64,000 bases of DNA from Caldicellulosiruptor bescii DSM 6725 (lineage in GTDB: Bacteria; Bacillota; Thermoanaerobacteria; Caldicellulosiruptorales; Caldicellulosiruptoraceae): positions 1,382,501 through 1,446,500 of the forward strand of contig NC_012034.1 in the NCBI RefSeq assembly GCF_000022325.1, read 5' to 3'. Below, one piece after another: positions 53,259 to 60,761 of this stretch (position 1 is the first letter of the stretch; each line of letters starts with the position of its first letter). A program made the position numbers and the translations under genes. Below the pieces are notes generated by a model. The model was not told the DNA's origin. It ran no database searches and worked only from the letters and a program-made list of their open reading frames with translations.

Positions 53259-54344
53259 ATGGAAGATAGGATTTACTTAAGTTTAAAAAGGGAAGAAAAA
53301 AATATTCCCATTATCTTTATTGAGAGTATAGAAAAAATCGGAGAATATCTTGCATCTTTTAATTGCTCAAATCTTGTAATATTTACTGACAAGATGGTCT
53401 ACAGGCTCTACAAAGATTTTATTGATAGTCTTTCCTACTCTTACCTTTACCTTTTTGATGAAGGTGAGGAATCAAAGTCAATAGAATCTTACCTAAAGGC
53501 AATTGATTATCTTTTAGATAGAAATGTGGACAGAAGAGCATTGTTTGTTGCAATTGGTGGTGGAGTTATTGGTGATGTAGTCGGATTTATAGCATCTACA
53601 TATAAGCGTGGTGTGAAACTCATTCACATTCCAACAACTCTTCTTTCAATGGTTGACAGTAGTATTGGTGGAAAAACTGGTATTAATTATAAATCCTACA
53701 AGAACCAGATTGGGACATTTTATCAGCCAGAAATGATAATAATATGTCCTAAGTTTTTAGAAACATTACCAAAAAGCGAGATTTTATCTGGTTTTGGTGA
53801 GATAATAAAATATGGTTTTACCTTAGACAAAAGTATATTGGATATGAAAGATAGATTTGAAAATGATGTTTTTGAGATTTTTCAAGATAAAATACTTGCT
53901 ATGCAGTTGATAAAGAAATCTATTAATTGTAAAGTTAAAGTTGTTGAAAAGGACGAAAAAGAATCACTTTTGAGAGAAGTTCTGAATTTTAGCCACACAG
54001 TAGGTCATGCATTAGAGACGTATTACAATTACTATTTTTCTCATGGGATATTTGTTATTTTGGGAATGATTGCTGAGATGATACTTTCGAATATGATATT
54101 TAATTTTGATTTGTCAAATGTAGATCTTTTAATAAGAATTTTGGAAAAGAATAGTATAAAACTTCCTCAAAGATTTGAGAAGAGCCAAATTATCTCAATT
54201 ATGAAGTATGACAAGAAAAATATAAGTTCTTCTATAAGAATTGTTTTATTGAAGGATGTATGTGATTATGTTTTAGGTTACGAAATTAATGAAGATATTT
54301 TATATGAGGCACTTGGTAGGTTCGAAAAAATTGTTTTATCTTAA
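53259..54344 (+). CDS. aroB: 3-dehydroquinate synthase
   Basis: 361 residues from ATG 53259, nine bases after AAAAAGG; the ATG at 53250 touches that site. NAD-binding 'AIGGGVIGDVVGFIASTYKRG', 'PTTLLSMVDSSIGGKTGIN' (within the conserved MVDSSIGGKTG), 'GFGEIIKYG' and the zinc-binding His in 'HTVGHALETY' are present. Converts DAHP to 3-dehydroquinate, the second step of the shikimate pathway. No other aro gene is adjacent; aroH lies at 28355. Related sugar-cyclase homologues exist, but the core motifs fit AroB. Confidence 0.88.
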   Translation: MEDRIYLSLKREEKNIPIIFIESIEKIGEYLASFNCSNLVIFTDKMVYRLYKDFIDSLSYSYLYLFDEGEESKSIESYLKAIDYLLDRNVDRRALFVAIGGGVIGDVVGFIASTYKRGVKLIHIPTTLLSMVDSSIGGKTGINYKSYKNQIGTFYQPEMIIICPKFLETLPKSEILSGFGEIIKYGFTLDKSILDMKDRFENDVFEIFQDKILAMQLIKKSINCKVKVVEKDEKESLLREVLNFSHTVGHALETYYNYYFSHGIFVILGMIAEMILSNMIFNFDLSNVDLLIRILEKNSIKLPQRFEKSQIISIMKYDKKNISSSIRIVLLKDVCDYVLGYEINEDILYEALGRFEKIVLS

Positions 54345-54372
54345 AATGCCTCGGTCTGACAAAGTCAAGAAG

Positions 54373-54437
54373 AAGCTCCCTTGTCTTGGTTATATAGCTC
54401 AAGAATTATAAAAACAAATGCCAAGAAAAGGGAGCTT
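54373..54437. terminator. Long-loop inverted repeat downstream of aroB (probable terminator)
   Basis: AAGCTCCCTT-gt-CTTGG (54373-54389) pairs with CCAAG-aa-AAGGGAGCTT (54421-54437). That gives two perfect stems of five and ten bases around a 31-base loop, with only a 2-by-2 internal mismatch. A short T run follows. Placement 29 bases after aroB suggests termination. It also marks the start of the accessory region. Confidence 0.6.
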
Positions 54438-54543
54438 TTTACGTGTTAATTCTAATTTCTGCATCGTTATAGATTGTCAAATATTAATCATATTTCTCTT
54501 ATGACTCTGCGTCAAAAGTTTTAAAAAACTTTTCAAAAACTTC

Positions 54544-54595
54544 TTTACAAATTGGTTTTTACTATTGTAAAATATATGTGTAATTACAATTGTAA
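54544..54595 (+). promoter_or_regulatory. Promoter and BlaI-type operators of the decayed module copy
   Basis: TTTACA (54544-54549) and TAAAAT (54568-54573), 18-base spacing. Dyad 1, TTTACtattGTAAA at 54558-54571, overlaps the spacer and -10; dyad 2, TTACAATTGTAA at 54584-54595, is a perfect 12-base palindrome. The same two elements precede the intact repressor at 57267. TAC...GTA dyads are the kind of site bound by BlaI/MecI proteins. This promoter is still intact although the gene behind it is not. Confidence 0.6.
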
Positions 54596-54613
54596 AAGGG
54601 GAGCGAAGTAAAA

Positions 54614-54688
54614 ATGAAAAAGGATTTATTAAAGCCATCAGAAGCAGAGTTAGAGGTGAGGTTAAAAAAAGACATCAAATGGGTTTGA
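54614..54688 (+). pseudogene. blaI remnant with internal deletion
   Basis: Starts exactly like the intact repressor at 57338 (MKKDLLKPSEAELEV versus MNKDLLKPSEAELEV). It then jumps to 'LKKDIKWV' and stops: a deletion of about 24 codons ('MKVLW' to 'KLKEK' in the intact copy), with the frame lost behind 'IKW'. Only 24 codons remain, no recognition helix. Preceded by AAAGGGGAG. This shows that the upstream module was once complete. Confidence 0.8.
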
Positions 54689-54814
54689 AGAAAGGTTTTA
54701 TCAATAAAAATTGTTTTTAATAAGGAAAAGAAATTAAAATTAAAAGAATAGTAAATATGTTTAGCATAAATAACTATGTTTTGAAAATATATGTATAAAA
54801 CAGGGGTGATAGTT

Positions 54815-54844
54815 ATGTTTTGTTGTAGCTTTGATACTTCTTGA
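54815..54844 (+). other. Mini-ORF (9 codons) before the decayed secreted gene
   Basis: ATG TTT TGT TGT AGC TTT ... TCT TGA with AGGGG eight bases upstream. A matching mini-ORF lies at 59326-59358 between the intact BlaR1-like gene and the amidase. Both share AGTTATGTT at the start and TTCTTGA at the end, so the segment is homologous. Too short to call a protein with confidence; it may be a leader peptide or a leftover of the duplication. Confidence 0.4.
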
Positions 54845-54923
54845 ACATCTAAAAAAAACACTGAAAGATTCTATTTTGAGTTTAAAAATTTGAATTAAAA
54901 AAATAAAAAAGGAGTGTTTTCTC

Positions 54924-55231
54924 ATGAAAATAAGAAATAAAATGGGAAATTTTTATATTATCTCTACTGTTAATTTTTAGCATCAATCTTTCATCAGGTA
55001 AAAGCTTTTCTGAAATATCGAATTCCACAAAAGACACTAGCAATTTTTCAACTATCAACTCACAGTCTGAGCTACCCGATAAAGAACAATTAATTATGTC
55101 TAATAAAAAATCTGAAATAAAATATAGATACATTAATTTGCTCCTCATTAAGCTAAATAATGTTAAACAAATGAGGAAACAGCTAATTCACAATCAAAGA
55201 TAGAAAACATAATAAAAGATTTTGTTAATGA
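54924..55231 (+). pseudogene. Frameshifted N-terminal part of a secreted protein
   Basis: ATG 54924 has AAGGAG nine bases upstream. The first six codons (MKIRNK) run into a frameshift. The next frame (from 54940) encodes a signal-peptide-like 'IFILSLLLIFSINLSSGKSF' and a Ser/Asn-rich stretch, ending at 55203. A third frame (from 55173) has 'SKIENIIKDFVNEWKEI', which resembles 'ESIKNIIESFYNTQYDAY' in the amidase at 59446. The peptidase domain that follows is again in a different frame. At least three frameshifts separate the parts of what looks like one ancestral secreted peptidase. Confidence 0.65.
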
Positions 55232-55861
55232 ATGGAAGGAGATAAACTTATGGAAACCTCTCTCTTGGAAAGAATAAGATATATTCAAAACAACCGTAGT
55301 TTTTCAGAATTTAAGCCAATGTCTCAAATATTAATAAATTCGACAATTATATCGCTAAATCCTGTTTCAGAGTTGCAAAAGAATGATTATTATTGTGGGC
55401 CAGCTGCAGCCAACAATTGTCTTAAAGCTTCTAACATATACTATAAAAGAAGTAATCCGTCGATTGCTGTATCTCAAGATAATTTAGTTCAAGATTTGGG
55501 AACAACTACTGAAGGTACACCATTTGACTCCCGCTGGGAAAGAGTTATGAGAGATTGGTCAGGTATTGTGCATGTAATAAAATGGGCTCCTTCAGAAATA
55601 GAATTATGGAATTACGTAACAAGTGATGTTCAATTTGGATATGGTGTTATCGCAGATATTCATATGGTTGCAGGTGGCTATCATCTACCTGGTTATGATA
55701 GACAAAAAGAATATTGGCATTATATTGCATTAATTGGTTATGATCCAGTAAATCATCAAATTTATTATTCAGATTCATCTAAATACAATAACGGATGTAA
55801 ATTGACTGATAATTATAGCGAATTCGTCAAATTATGCAAAGACAGAGGTATCGTTTGGTAA
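55232..55861 (+). CDS. C39-like cysteine peptidase domain protein (probably 5'-truncated by frameshifts)
   Basis: 209 residues with no signal peptide of its own. A papain-like C39_2 domain is visible: catalytic Cys55 in 'DYYCGPAAANNCL', His163 in 'YWHYIALIGYD' and 'IYYSDSS' following. Secreted peptidases of this kind cleave peptides or act on the wall; there is no adjacent ABC transporter. The N-terminal segment 'METSLLERIRYIQNNRSF' has a faint match to 'LKNLTARRKYIYQKGYC' in the amidase, consistent with remains of the shared domain. I list it as a CDS because the domain is intact, but the gene is likely a pseudogene fragment without export. Confidence 0.6.
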   Translation: MEGDKLMETSLLERIRYIQNNRSFSEFKPMSQILINSTIISLNPVSELQKNDYYCGPAAANNCLKASNIYYKRSNPSIAVSQDNLVQDLGTTTEGTPFDSRWERVMRDWSGIVHVIKWAPSEIELWNYVTSDVQFGYGVIADIHMVAGGYHLPGYDRQKEYWHYIALIGYDPVNHQIYYSDSSKYNNGCKLTDNYSEFVKLCKDRGIVW

Positions 55862-55906
55862 TTTAAAATTAGATCATATAAATCACAGAAACGAGGAGAA
55901 GTAAAA

Positions 55907-57139
55907 ATGTGTAATATATCAAAAATGACAAAAAAAATATTTATTTTAATAACTGTTTTTATTTTATTTTCTTTTCTTAAATTCATTAATAGTCAACCAT
56001 TACTGCGAATAGTATATTGTAAAGATCTTTTTGAATATTTTCCCAAAAAGGAAGGAAATTTTGATAATATCCTTTTGAAAACATTTAAAAAGAATAAAGA
56101 TGAAAATTTGATTATTGCTATTGACTCAAACAGATTTATTGGACTTTCTAACAATGAAGATGCATATTTTATTAAAGACATTAAGAAAAACTATACAAAG
56201 TTGATATACAAAATTACTGAAAAAAACTTTCTGAGCATTTCTGAAAACTTTGATGGAAGATATTTCTATTGGATAGAAGGAGAAAGAAAAAAGGGATATT
56301 TATATCTAAGTTGCAATTGGAAGTTATATGGATATGATATTAATACCAATACTATCTGCTTGATTGATAAATGTAATGAAACAAGCATTTCAGCTAATGA
56401 TGATATGAAAGCCAAAGCATGTATTATGTGGAGAGATATATTTGCTCACAATGGCAAAGTTGTTTACTTAAACTACGAAAAGGATAAAAAAGGAATTATC
56501 TATTTAGTTATAAAATTATTTGATATGAAAACAAAAAAATATTCTATAATTGAAAAAATACCTGAAAAAGAAAATAGATTAATATATCCTCCATCTATTT
56601 ATGGTGATAATATAGTTTGGTGTATATCAAATATTATAGAAACTCATACAATGAGGATAGAAAGTGGAGAAATATACTTATATAATATCGAAAAAAAGAA
56701 AAAAACAAAAATCTCTCCAAATAATGAACTTGTAATACCAAGGATTTATAAAAATTATGTTATTGCTCTTCGCCATATAAATGGCATAAGTTCTCAAGAT
56801 CAAATAGTTTTATGTGATATATCAAAAGCACCAATTAGATGGAAAATAATAGTATACCCTGAATTGTATTCTATGAAAAATTCAAATATGATTACATTTG
56901 CAGACCCATATGTTTCAGGAGGATATTTGTCTTGGTACGGCAATTACTTAAAAGACGGTACTTATATATTTTCATTAAAAGATTTAAAATATTACAAGAT
57001 TCCATATTTAAAACTGCAAAAAGGATATTCCAATTATATTATGCTTTATTCTAAAACTCCTTCTACTAATTTATTTATAAGAAGTTATTTTAAAGATAAT
57101 ACTAACGGAAAATATAGTGAGTATTTATTTTTAAAGTGA
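55907..57139 (+). CDS. Secreted beta-propeller-like protein of unknown function
   Basis: 410 residues. N-terminal signal/anchor 'IFILITVFILFSFLKFI' (residues about 10-27). The rest is repeated beta-rich blades with 'DGRYFYWIEGE', 'NGKVVYLNYEKD', 'YGDNIVWCISN', 'SGEIYLYNIEKKKK' and 'SGGYLSWYGNYLKDGTYIFSLK', a TolB/WD-like pattern of surface propellers. No catalytic motif seen. GAGGAGA precedes the ATG. Lys/Ile/Asn-rich like the rest of the accessory region. It is not part of the duplicated module. Confidence 0.55.
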   Translation: MCNISKMTKKIFILITVFILFSFLKFINSQPLLRIVYCKDLFEYFPKKEGNFDNILLKTFKKNKDENLIIAIDSNRFIGLSNNEDAYFIKDIKKNYTKLIYKITEKNFLSISENFDGRYFYWIEGERKKGYLYLSCNWKLYGYDINTNTICLIDKCNETSISANDDMKAKACIMWRDIFAHNGKVVYLNYEKDKKGIIYLVIKLFDMKTKKYSIIEKIPEKENRLIYPPSIYGDNIVWCISNIIETHTMRIESGEIYLYNIEKKKKTKISPNNELVIPRIYKNYVIALRHINGISSQDQIVLCDISKAPIRWKIIVYPELYSMKNSNMITFADPYVSGGYLSWYGNYLKDGTYIFSLKDLKYYKIPYLKLQKGYSNYIMLYSKTPSTNLFIRSYFKDNTNGKYSEYLFLK

Positions 57140-57266
57140 ATAACCAACAATTGTAAATTAATAATGGCAATTGATTAAGATAGCAAGGGCTGTCCAAAAG
57201 GGCAATCTCATTATTTTTACTTTTCAGTTATAAAAAAGGAAATAAAAATCATTTCAAAAAACCTTC
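57140..57266. other. Intergenic segment with operator-like dyad and IS-end-like sequence
   Basis: ACAATTGT at 57147-57154 followed by AAA repeats the core of the BlaI-type dyad. 'AAGGGCTGTCCAAAAGGGC' (about 57184-57202) resembles the terminal sequences of some Firmicute insertion elements, though no transposase is nearby. Nothing coding is visible. Confidence 0.35.
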
Positions 57267-57320
57267 TTTACAAAATACTTTTTACTATTGTAAAATATAT
57301 TATGTAATCACAATTGTAAA
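57267..57320 (+). promoter_or_regulatory. Promoter with two BlaI-type operators for blaI-blaR1
   Basis: TTTACA (57267-57272) and TAAAAT (57291-57296), 18 bases apart. Dyad 1 TTTACtattGTAAA at 57281-57294 covers the -10; dyad 2 core ACAATTGT at 57310-57317 lies between the -10 and the ribosome-binding site, 26 bases centre to centre. This layout suits autorepression by a dimeric winged-helix repressor that is cleaved when the M56 protease is activated. Confidence 0.6.
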
Positions 57321-57337
57321 AGGAGAGTGGTGTAAAA

Positions 57338-57718
57338 ATGAACAAAGATTTGTTAAAGCCATCAGAAGCTGAGTTAGAGGTCATGAAAGTTTTGTGGGAA
57401 GAAGGAAAGGCGCTCAGCGCACCAGAGATAGTGCAAAAGTTAAAAGAAAAACACATCAAATGGGAAAAATCAACCATATACACCTTGATTGACAGGCTTG
57501 TAAAAAAGAAAGCAATAAAGCAAGAGAAAAAAAATAAACTTTACTACTACAGTCCTTCTATTAGCAAAGAGGAATACGCAAAGATAGAAACAGCAAGGGT
57601 ATTGAATAAGCTATTTAATGGCTCTGTAAAAGATTTAATAGCAGCATTAGTTGAAAGTGGAAACTTAAAAAAAGAAGAGCTTGAGGAGATTAAGAAGTTA
57701 TTAGGAAAAGAGGAGTAG
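57338..57718 (+). CDS. blaI: BlaI/MecI/CopY-family transcriptional repressor
   Basis: 126 residues. Winged-helix domain at about 5-75 ('PSEAELEVMKVLWEEGKALSAPEIV', shown here in part by 'AELEVMKVLWEEG', and 'STIYTLIDRLVKKKAIK'), then a dimerisation helix region to the end. In BlaI/MecI the repressor is cut by the partner membrane protease. It is followed eight bases later by that protease gene. Homologous to the 24-codon remnant at 54614. Strong AAAGGAGAG site. Confidence 0.92.
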   Translation: MNKDLLKPSEAELEVMKVLWEEGKALSAPEIVQKLKEKHIKWEKSTIYTLIDRLVKKKAIKQEKKNKLYYYSPSISKEEYAKIETARVLNKLFNGSVKDLIAALVESGNLKKEELEEIKKLLGKEE

Positions 57719-57725
57719 AGATGAG

Positions 57726-59285
57726 ATGAATATAGAAGTTATATTCAAATGGATTTCAGTAATGACAGTAGGTGGTAGCATAGCTGTTTTGATATTTGCT
57801 ATTTTGAGCAAAATCTTTAAAGAGCATTTGAGCGCAAGGGCAAGGTATTATATTTGGATGATAGGGCTTTTTTGTTTTACCATTCCATGGAATGTATTGA
57901 TTAAATTTTGTAAGAAAGATAGTAGAGTACTAAATCAGAGTATTATATTAGGCAACAGCAGTTATATGACCTCAAAATTAAATAACAACAATGCATTGAA
58001 CTTACAACTAACAGAAAATACAGCACAAGGTGGGGCTTTAATTGCCCTGCCTTATAAAAATATTAGTTATTTTAACCCTGAAAAATTTGTAGAATTTATT
58101 GGTTATGTCTGGCTTGTAGGTGCCATAGTATTTTTTGCATGGTTTTTGATAAGGTATATTTGGTTTAAAGTGATACTTATAAGAAGTTCACGAAAATGTT
58201 CAAATGAATATTGCAGGAGAATGATTGAAAGGTATTGCAATCTAAGAAAAATTCCAAAAAAGATAAAGATATTAGAAAGTGATATTATACAAACACCTAT
58301 GCTAATCGGAATAATTACTCCGATCTTAATAATACCAACAAAGGACATAGTAAGAGAAGATTTAAGATTAATCATAAGACATGAACTTGTACACTTCAAG
58401 AGAAAAGATGTACTTGTTAAATGGCTAAGCAAATTAATAAATGCACTTCATTGGTTTAACCCCTTGGTATACTTTGCAGTTTTAAAGCTAAATAGAGAAT
58501 GTGAATATTCATGTGATGAAGAAGTAATAAGAAAGCTTAAGAAGGATGGCAAAAGAAGGTATGCAGAGGTACTTTATAACACACTTTTGGTGAGTATAGG
58601 CAGTGGAGCAGGTGCGGCATTTGGTCTGGTAGGTAAGAAAGAAAGCATTGTTGAGAGATTTAGGTTTATTATGAGTTTGGAGATAAGGAAAATGAGCAAA
58701 GGTGCAAAGGTGTTTGTTGTGGTGTTAGTATCAACAACAATATTCTTAAGTGCATTTGTTCAAATTTGGGCAAAAGATACTTTGAGTTTTGATAGCGATG
58801 AAATAGAAGCAATCAAATCAACTATAGAAGGATTTTATGAAACACAGTACAAATCTTATCTTCAAATGGAGTATATAGATATAACACCGTACTTGGATAT
58901 GTCAAAGATACAGAATCATAATAAAGTTGTTGCATTAAAAATGTTAGTATTCAGAAGAAAATATATAGACGAAAAAAAGTACTGTTATGTTGAGAAGAGA
59001 CATTTTCCATATGAACTTCATTATAAGAACATAGTGCTTGATGGCAATAAAGCCAAAATAGTTATTGACTTAGAGATAAAACTAAAAGAAGCATATCCGC
59101 CGTTTATTTCATATGGAGAAAATATTTTTGAATTAGAAAAGCAGGATGGGACATGGAAAATTACAAAGCATATCTATGATAAATGGGCCCTAATGCATTA
59201 TGAATTCTCTACTGACCAAAAGTTACCAGAACCTGATTATGAGCAAATAAAAAAGCAAATAGATAGGGAGTTTAGAATTAAGTAA
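57726..59285 (+). CDS. BlaR1-like M56 metallopeptidase with unusual C-terminal extracellular domain
   Basis: 519 residues. Membrane helices at about 12-27, 41-59, 123-146 and 327-347. Between helices 3 and 4 is the cytoplasmic zinc protease domain with H219-E-L-V-H223 ('RHELVHFKRKD') and the 'CEYSCDEEV' Glu ligand region. The domain after the last helix (356-519) is not a penicillin-binding domain: it lacks SxxK, SxN and KTG motifs. It matches the N-terminal domain of the secreted amidase at 59446, sharing 'YLQMEYxDITPYLDMxKIQN', 'RRKYI' and 'GENIF'. Thus the likely sensor is a paralogue of a secreted enzyme's domain. Cognate signal unknown. Confidence 0.88.
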   Translation: MNIEVIFKWISVMTVGGSIAVLIFAILSKIFKEHLSARARYYIWMIGLFCFTIPWNVLIKFCKKDSRVLNQSIILGNSSYMTSKLNNNNALNLQLTENTAQGGALIALPYKNISYFNPEKFVEFIGYVWLVGAIVFFAWFLIRYIWFKVILIRSSRKCSNEYCRRMIERYCNLRKIPKKIKILESDIIQTPMLIGIITPILIIPTKDIVREDLRLIIRHELVHFKRKDVLVKWLSKLINALHWFNPLVYFAVLKLNRECEYSCDEEVIRKLKKDGKRRYAEVLYNTLLVSIGSGAGAAFGLVGKKESIVERFRFIMSLEIRKMSKGAKVFVVVLVSTTIFLSAFVQIWAKDTLSFDSDEIEAIKSTIEGFYETQYKSYLQMEYIDITPYLDMSKIQNHNKVVALKMLVFRRKYIDEKKYCYVEKRHFPYELHYKNIVLDGNKAKIVIDLEIKLKEAYPPFISYGENIFELEKQDGTWKITKHIYDKWALMHYEFSTDQKLPEPDYEQIKKQIDREFRIK

Positions 59286-59325
59286 TAACTTACATGATGA
59301 TATTTAAAAATGGAGGCGAAAAGTT

Positions 59326-59358
59326 ATGTTGTACATTCTTATTTTCAATAGTTCTTGA
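59326..59358 (+). other. Mini-ORF (10 codons) between blaR1-like gene and amidase
   Basis: ATG TTG TAC ATT CTT ... AGT TCT TGA, ten codons, with GGAGG nine bases upstream. It corresponds to the mini-ORF at 54815-54844 in the decayed copy (shared AGTTATGTT and TTCTTGA). The good ribosome-binding site and conserved position suggest translation, possibly as a leader controlling the secreted gene. No protein-level conservation beyond a few residues. Confidence 0.45.
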
Positions 59359-59445
59359 TTAAACAGAAGATAATAGTTTCAAAAAATTTATTATTTAATT
59401 TAATCTGAAAACCATATGAAAACTAAAAGAAAGGGGATATCTCAA

Positions 59446-60609
59446 ATGAGAAAAATTGTATTGTTTTTGTTATGTTTAATTCTAATAATACCAAATTCCA
59501 TTGCTTATGCAAATTCATATTTTTATAAAAACACTGAAGAAGAAAGCATTAAAAACATTATTGAATCTTTTTACAACACTCAGTACGATGCATATTTACA
59601 AATGGAATATAAAGATATAACTCCTTACCTTGATATGACTAAAATACAAAATCAAAACAAAGTAATAGTTCTGAAAAATTTAACAGCAAGAAGAAAGTAT
59701 ATTTATCAAAAAGGGTATTGTTACATCGAAGAGAGACGATTTCCATTAGAGTTCAATTACAAAGCTATTGATATAAACGGTAATCAAGCAAGTGTCATAT
59801 TAGAAATAAAATTAGATGGACAGAATGCATATCCACCTTTTATTTGTGGTGGCGAAAATATATTTAAGTTAATAAAAATGGAAGATAGCTGGAAAATTAC
59901 AGAACATGATTATGAAGATCTAAGTTTCTATGAAATTTCAAAAGAAAAATTAATAAGAGAATTTCAACCGAAAGAATTAGCTGAAATGATTGATCAGGAA
60001 TTTTCTCCAGATTCGAAGAAAGTATATAAAAACTTCAATGATGTTGAATTGAAAAGTAATGTTGGTATTCTTAGTTTGCCAGCAGTAAATCATTATTATA
60101 GTACATCAAGGGCTGTTGAATATGCAAACAAATACGTATATAACCGTAATACCAAGTTTTATGATGCAACCGCTGGAGGAGGAGATTGCACAAACTTTGC
60201 ATCTCAAGTTTTATGGTATGGATTTGGAGCAAATGATACTATGAACGATATATTAAACAAAGTGATGATGGTTCCTGGTTCATATGAAGAAGGATGGTAT
60301 GCAGGTCCTGGTGGAGGCTCACGAAATTGGGAGAATGTTGAAGCTTTCTGGAGTTATATGACAAGCTATAAATCTATTGACACACCTGGTCCACGCGTTG
60401 TTGTAGTAGACAGTATAAATTCATTAGATAATGGTGGAATAATGCAAATTGATTATTATAACGATGGAAGATTTGATCATACTGCAATTCTTGTAGACAA
60501 AATTACACGGAAATTTGCACAACATACTGAAAATTGTTATCGCTATTATTCTGATTATGAAGGTAATAAAAGATTTTTTAATCCATATTATTTTAGAGAA
60601 ATAGAATAA
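59446..60609 (+). CDS. Secreted Amidase_6-type cysteine hydrolase with domain shared with the BlaR1-like protease
   Basis: 387 residues from ATG 59446 (AAGGGG nine bases upstream). Signal peptide 'IVLFLLCLILIIPNSIAYA' at 4-22. Residues about 31-165 form the domain found also at the C-terminus of the M56 protease; an NTF2-like fold is possible. Residues about 215-387 are an Amidase_6 domain with Cys248 in 'GGGDCTNFASQV' and His345 in 'RFDHTAILV'. It probably cleaves wall or other peptides outside the cell. Directly downstream of blaI-blaR1 and likely controlled with it. Confidence 0.8.
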   Translation: MRKIVLFLLCLILIIPNSIAYANSYFYKNTEEESIKNIIESFYNTQYDAYLQMEYKDITPYLDMTKIQNQNKVIVLKNLTARRKYIYQKGYCYIEERRFPLEFNYKAIDINGNQASVILEIKLDGQNAYPPFICGGENIFKLIKMEDSWKITEHDYEDLSFYEISKEKLIREFQPKELAEMIDQEFSPDSKKVYKNFNDVELKSNVGILSLPAVNHYYSTSRAVEYANKYVYNRNTKFYDATAGGGDCTNFASQVLWYGFGANDTMNDILNKVMMVPGSYEEGWYAGPGGGSRNWENVEAFWSYMTSYKSIDTPGPRVVVVDSINSLDNGGIMQIDYYNDGRFDHTAILVDKITRKFAQHTENCYRYYSDYEGNKRFFNPYYFREIE

Positions 60610-60653
60610 GAATACAACAAATACAATCTTATTTCCCACTATCTTCAAAGATT

Positions 60654-60729
60654 GCACACCTTCAGAATTAGAAATTTGATTATGAATATTTTCCACTGTT
60701 TATTAATGTTTTTCTGAAGGTGTGCTTTT
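60654..60729 (+). terminator. Terminator-like long perfect inverted repeat after the amidase gene
   Basis: GCACACCTTCAGAA (60654-60667) pairs perfectly with TTCTGAAGGTGTGC (60712-60725), a 14-base stem with a 44-base AT-rich loop, then TTTT. Placed 44 bases after the amidase stop. The loop is long for an intrinsic terminator. Confidence 0.65.
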
Positions 60730-60761
60730 ATTAAGAAATTATAAAATGGGAGGCGAATACA

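Noticed and set aside
57726..59285. Classical beta-lactam sensor BlaR1/MecR1
   Set aside because: The M56 part fits, but the extracellular domain lacks SxxK, SxN and KTG motifs and instead matches the amidase N-terminal domain.
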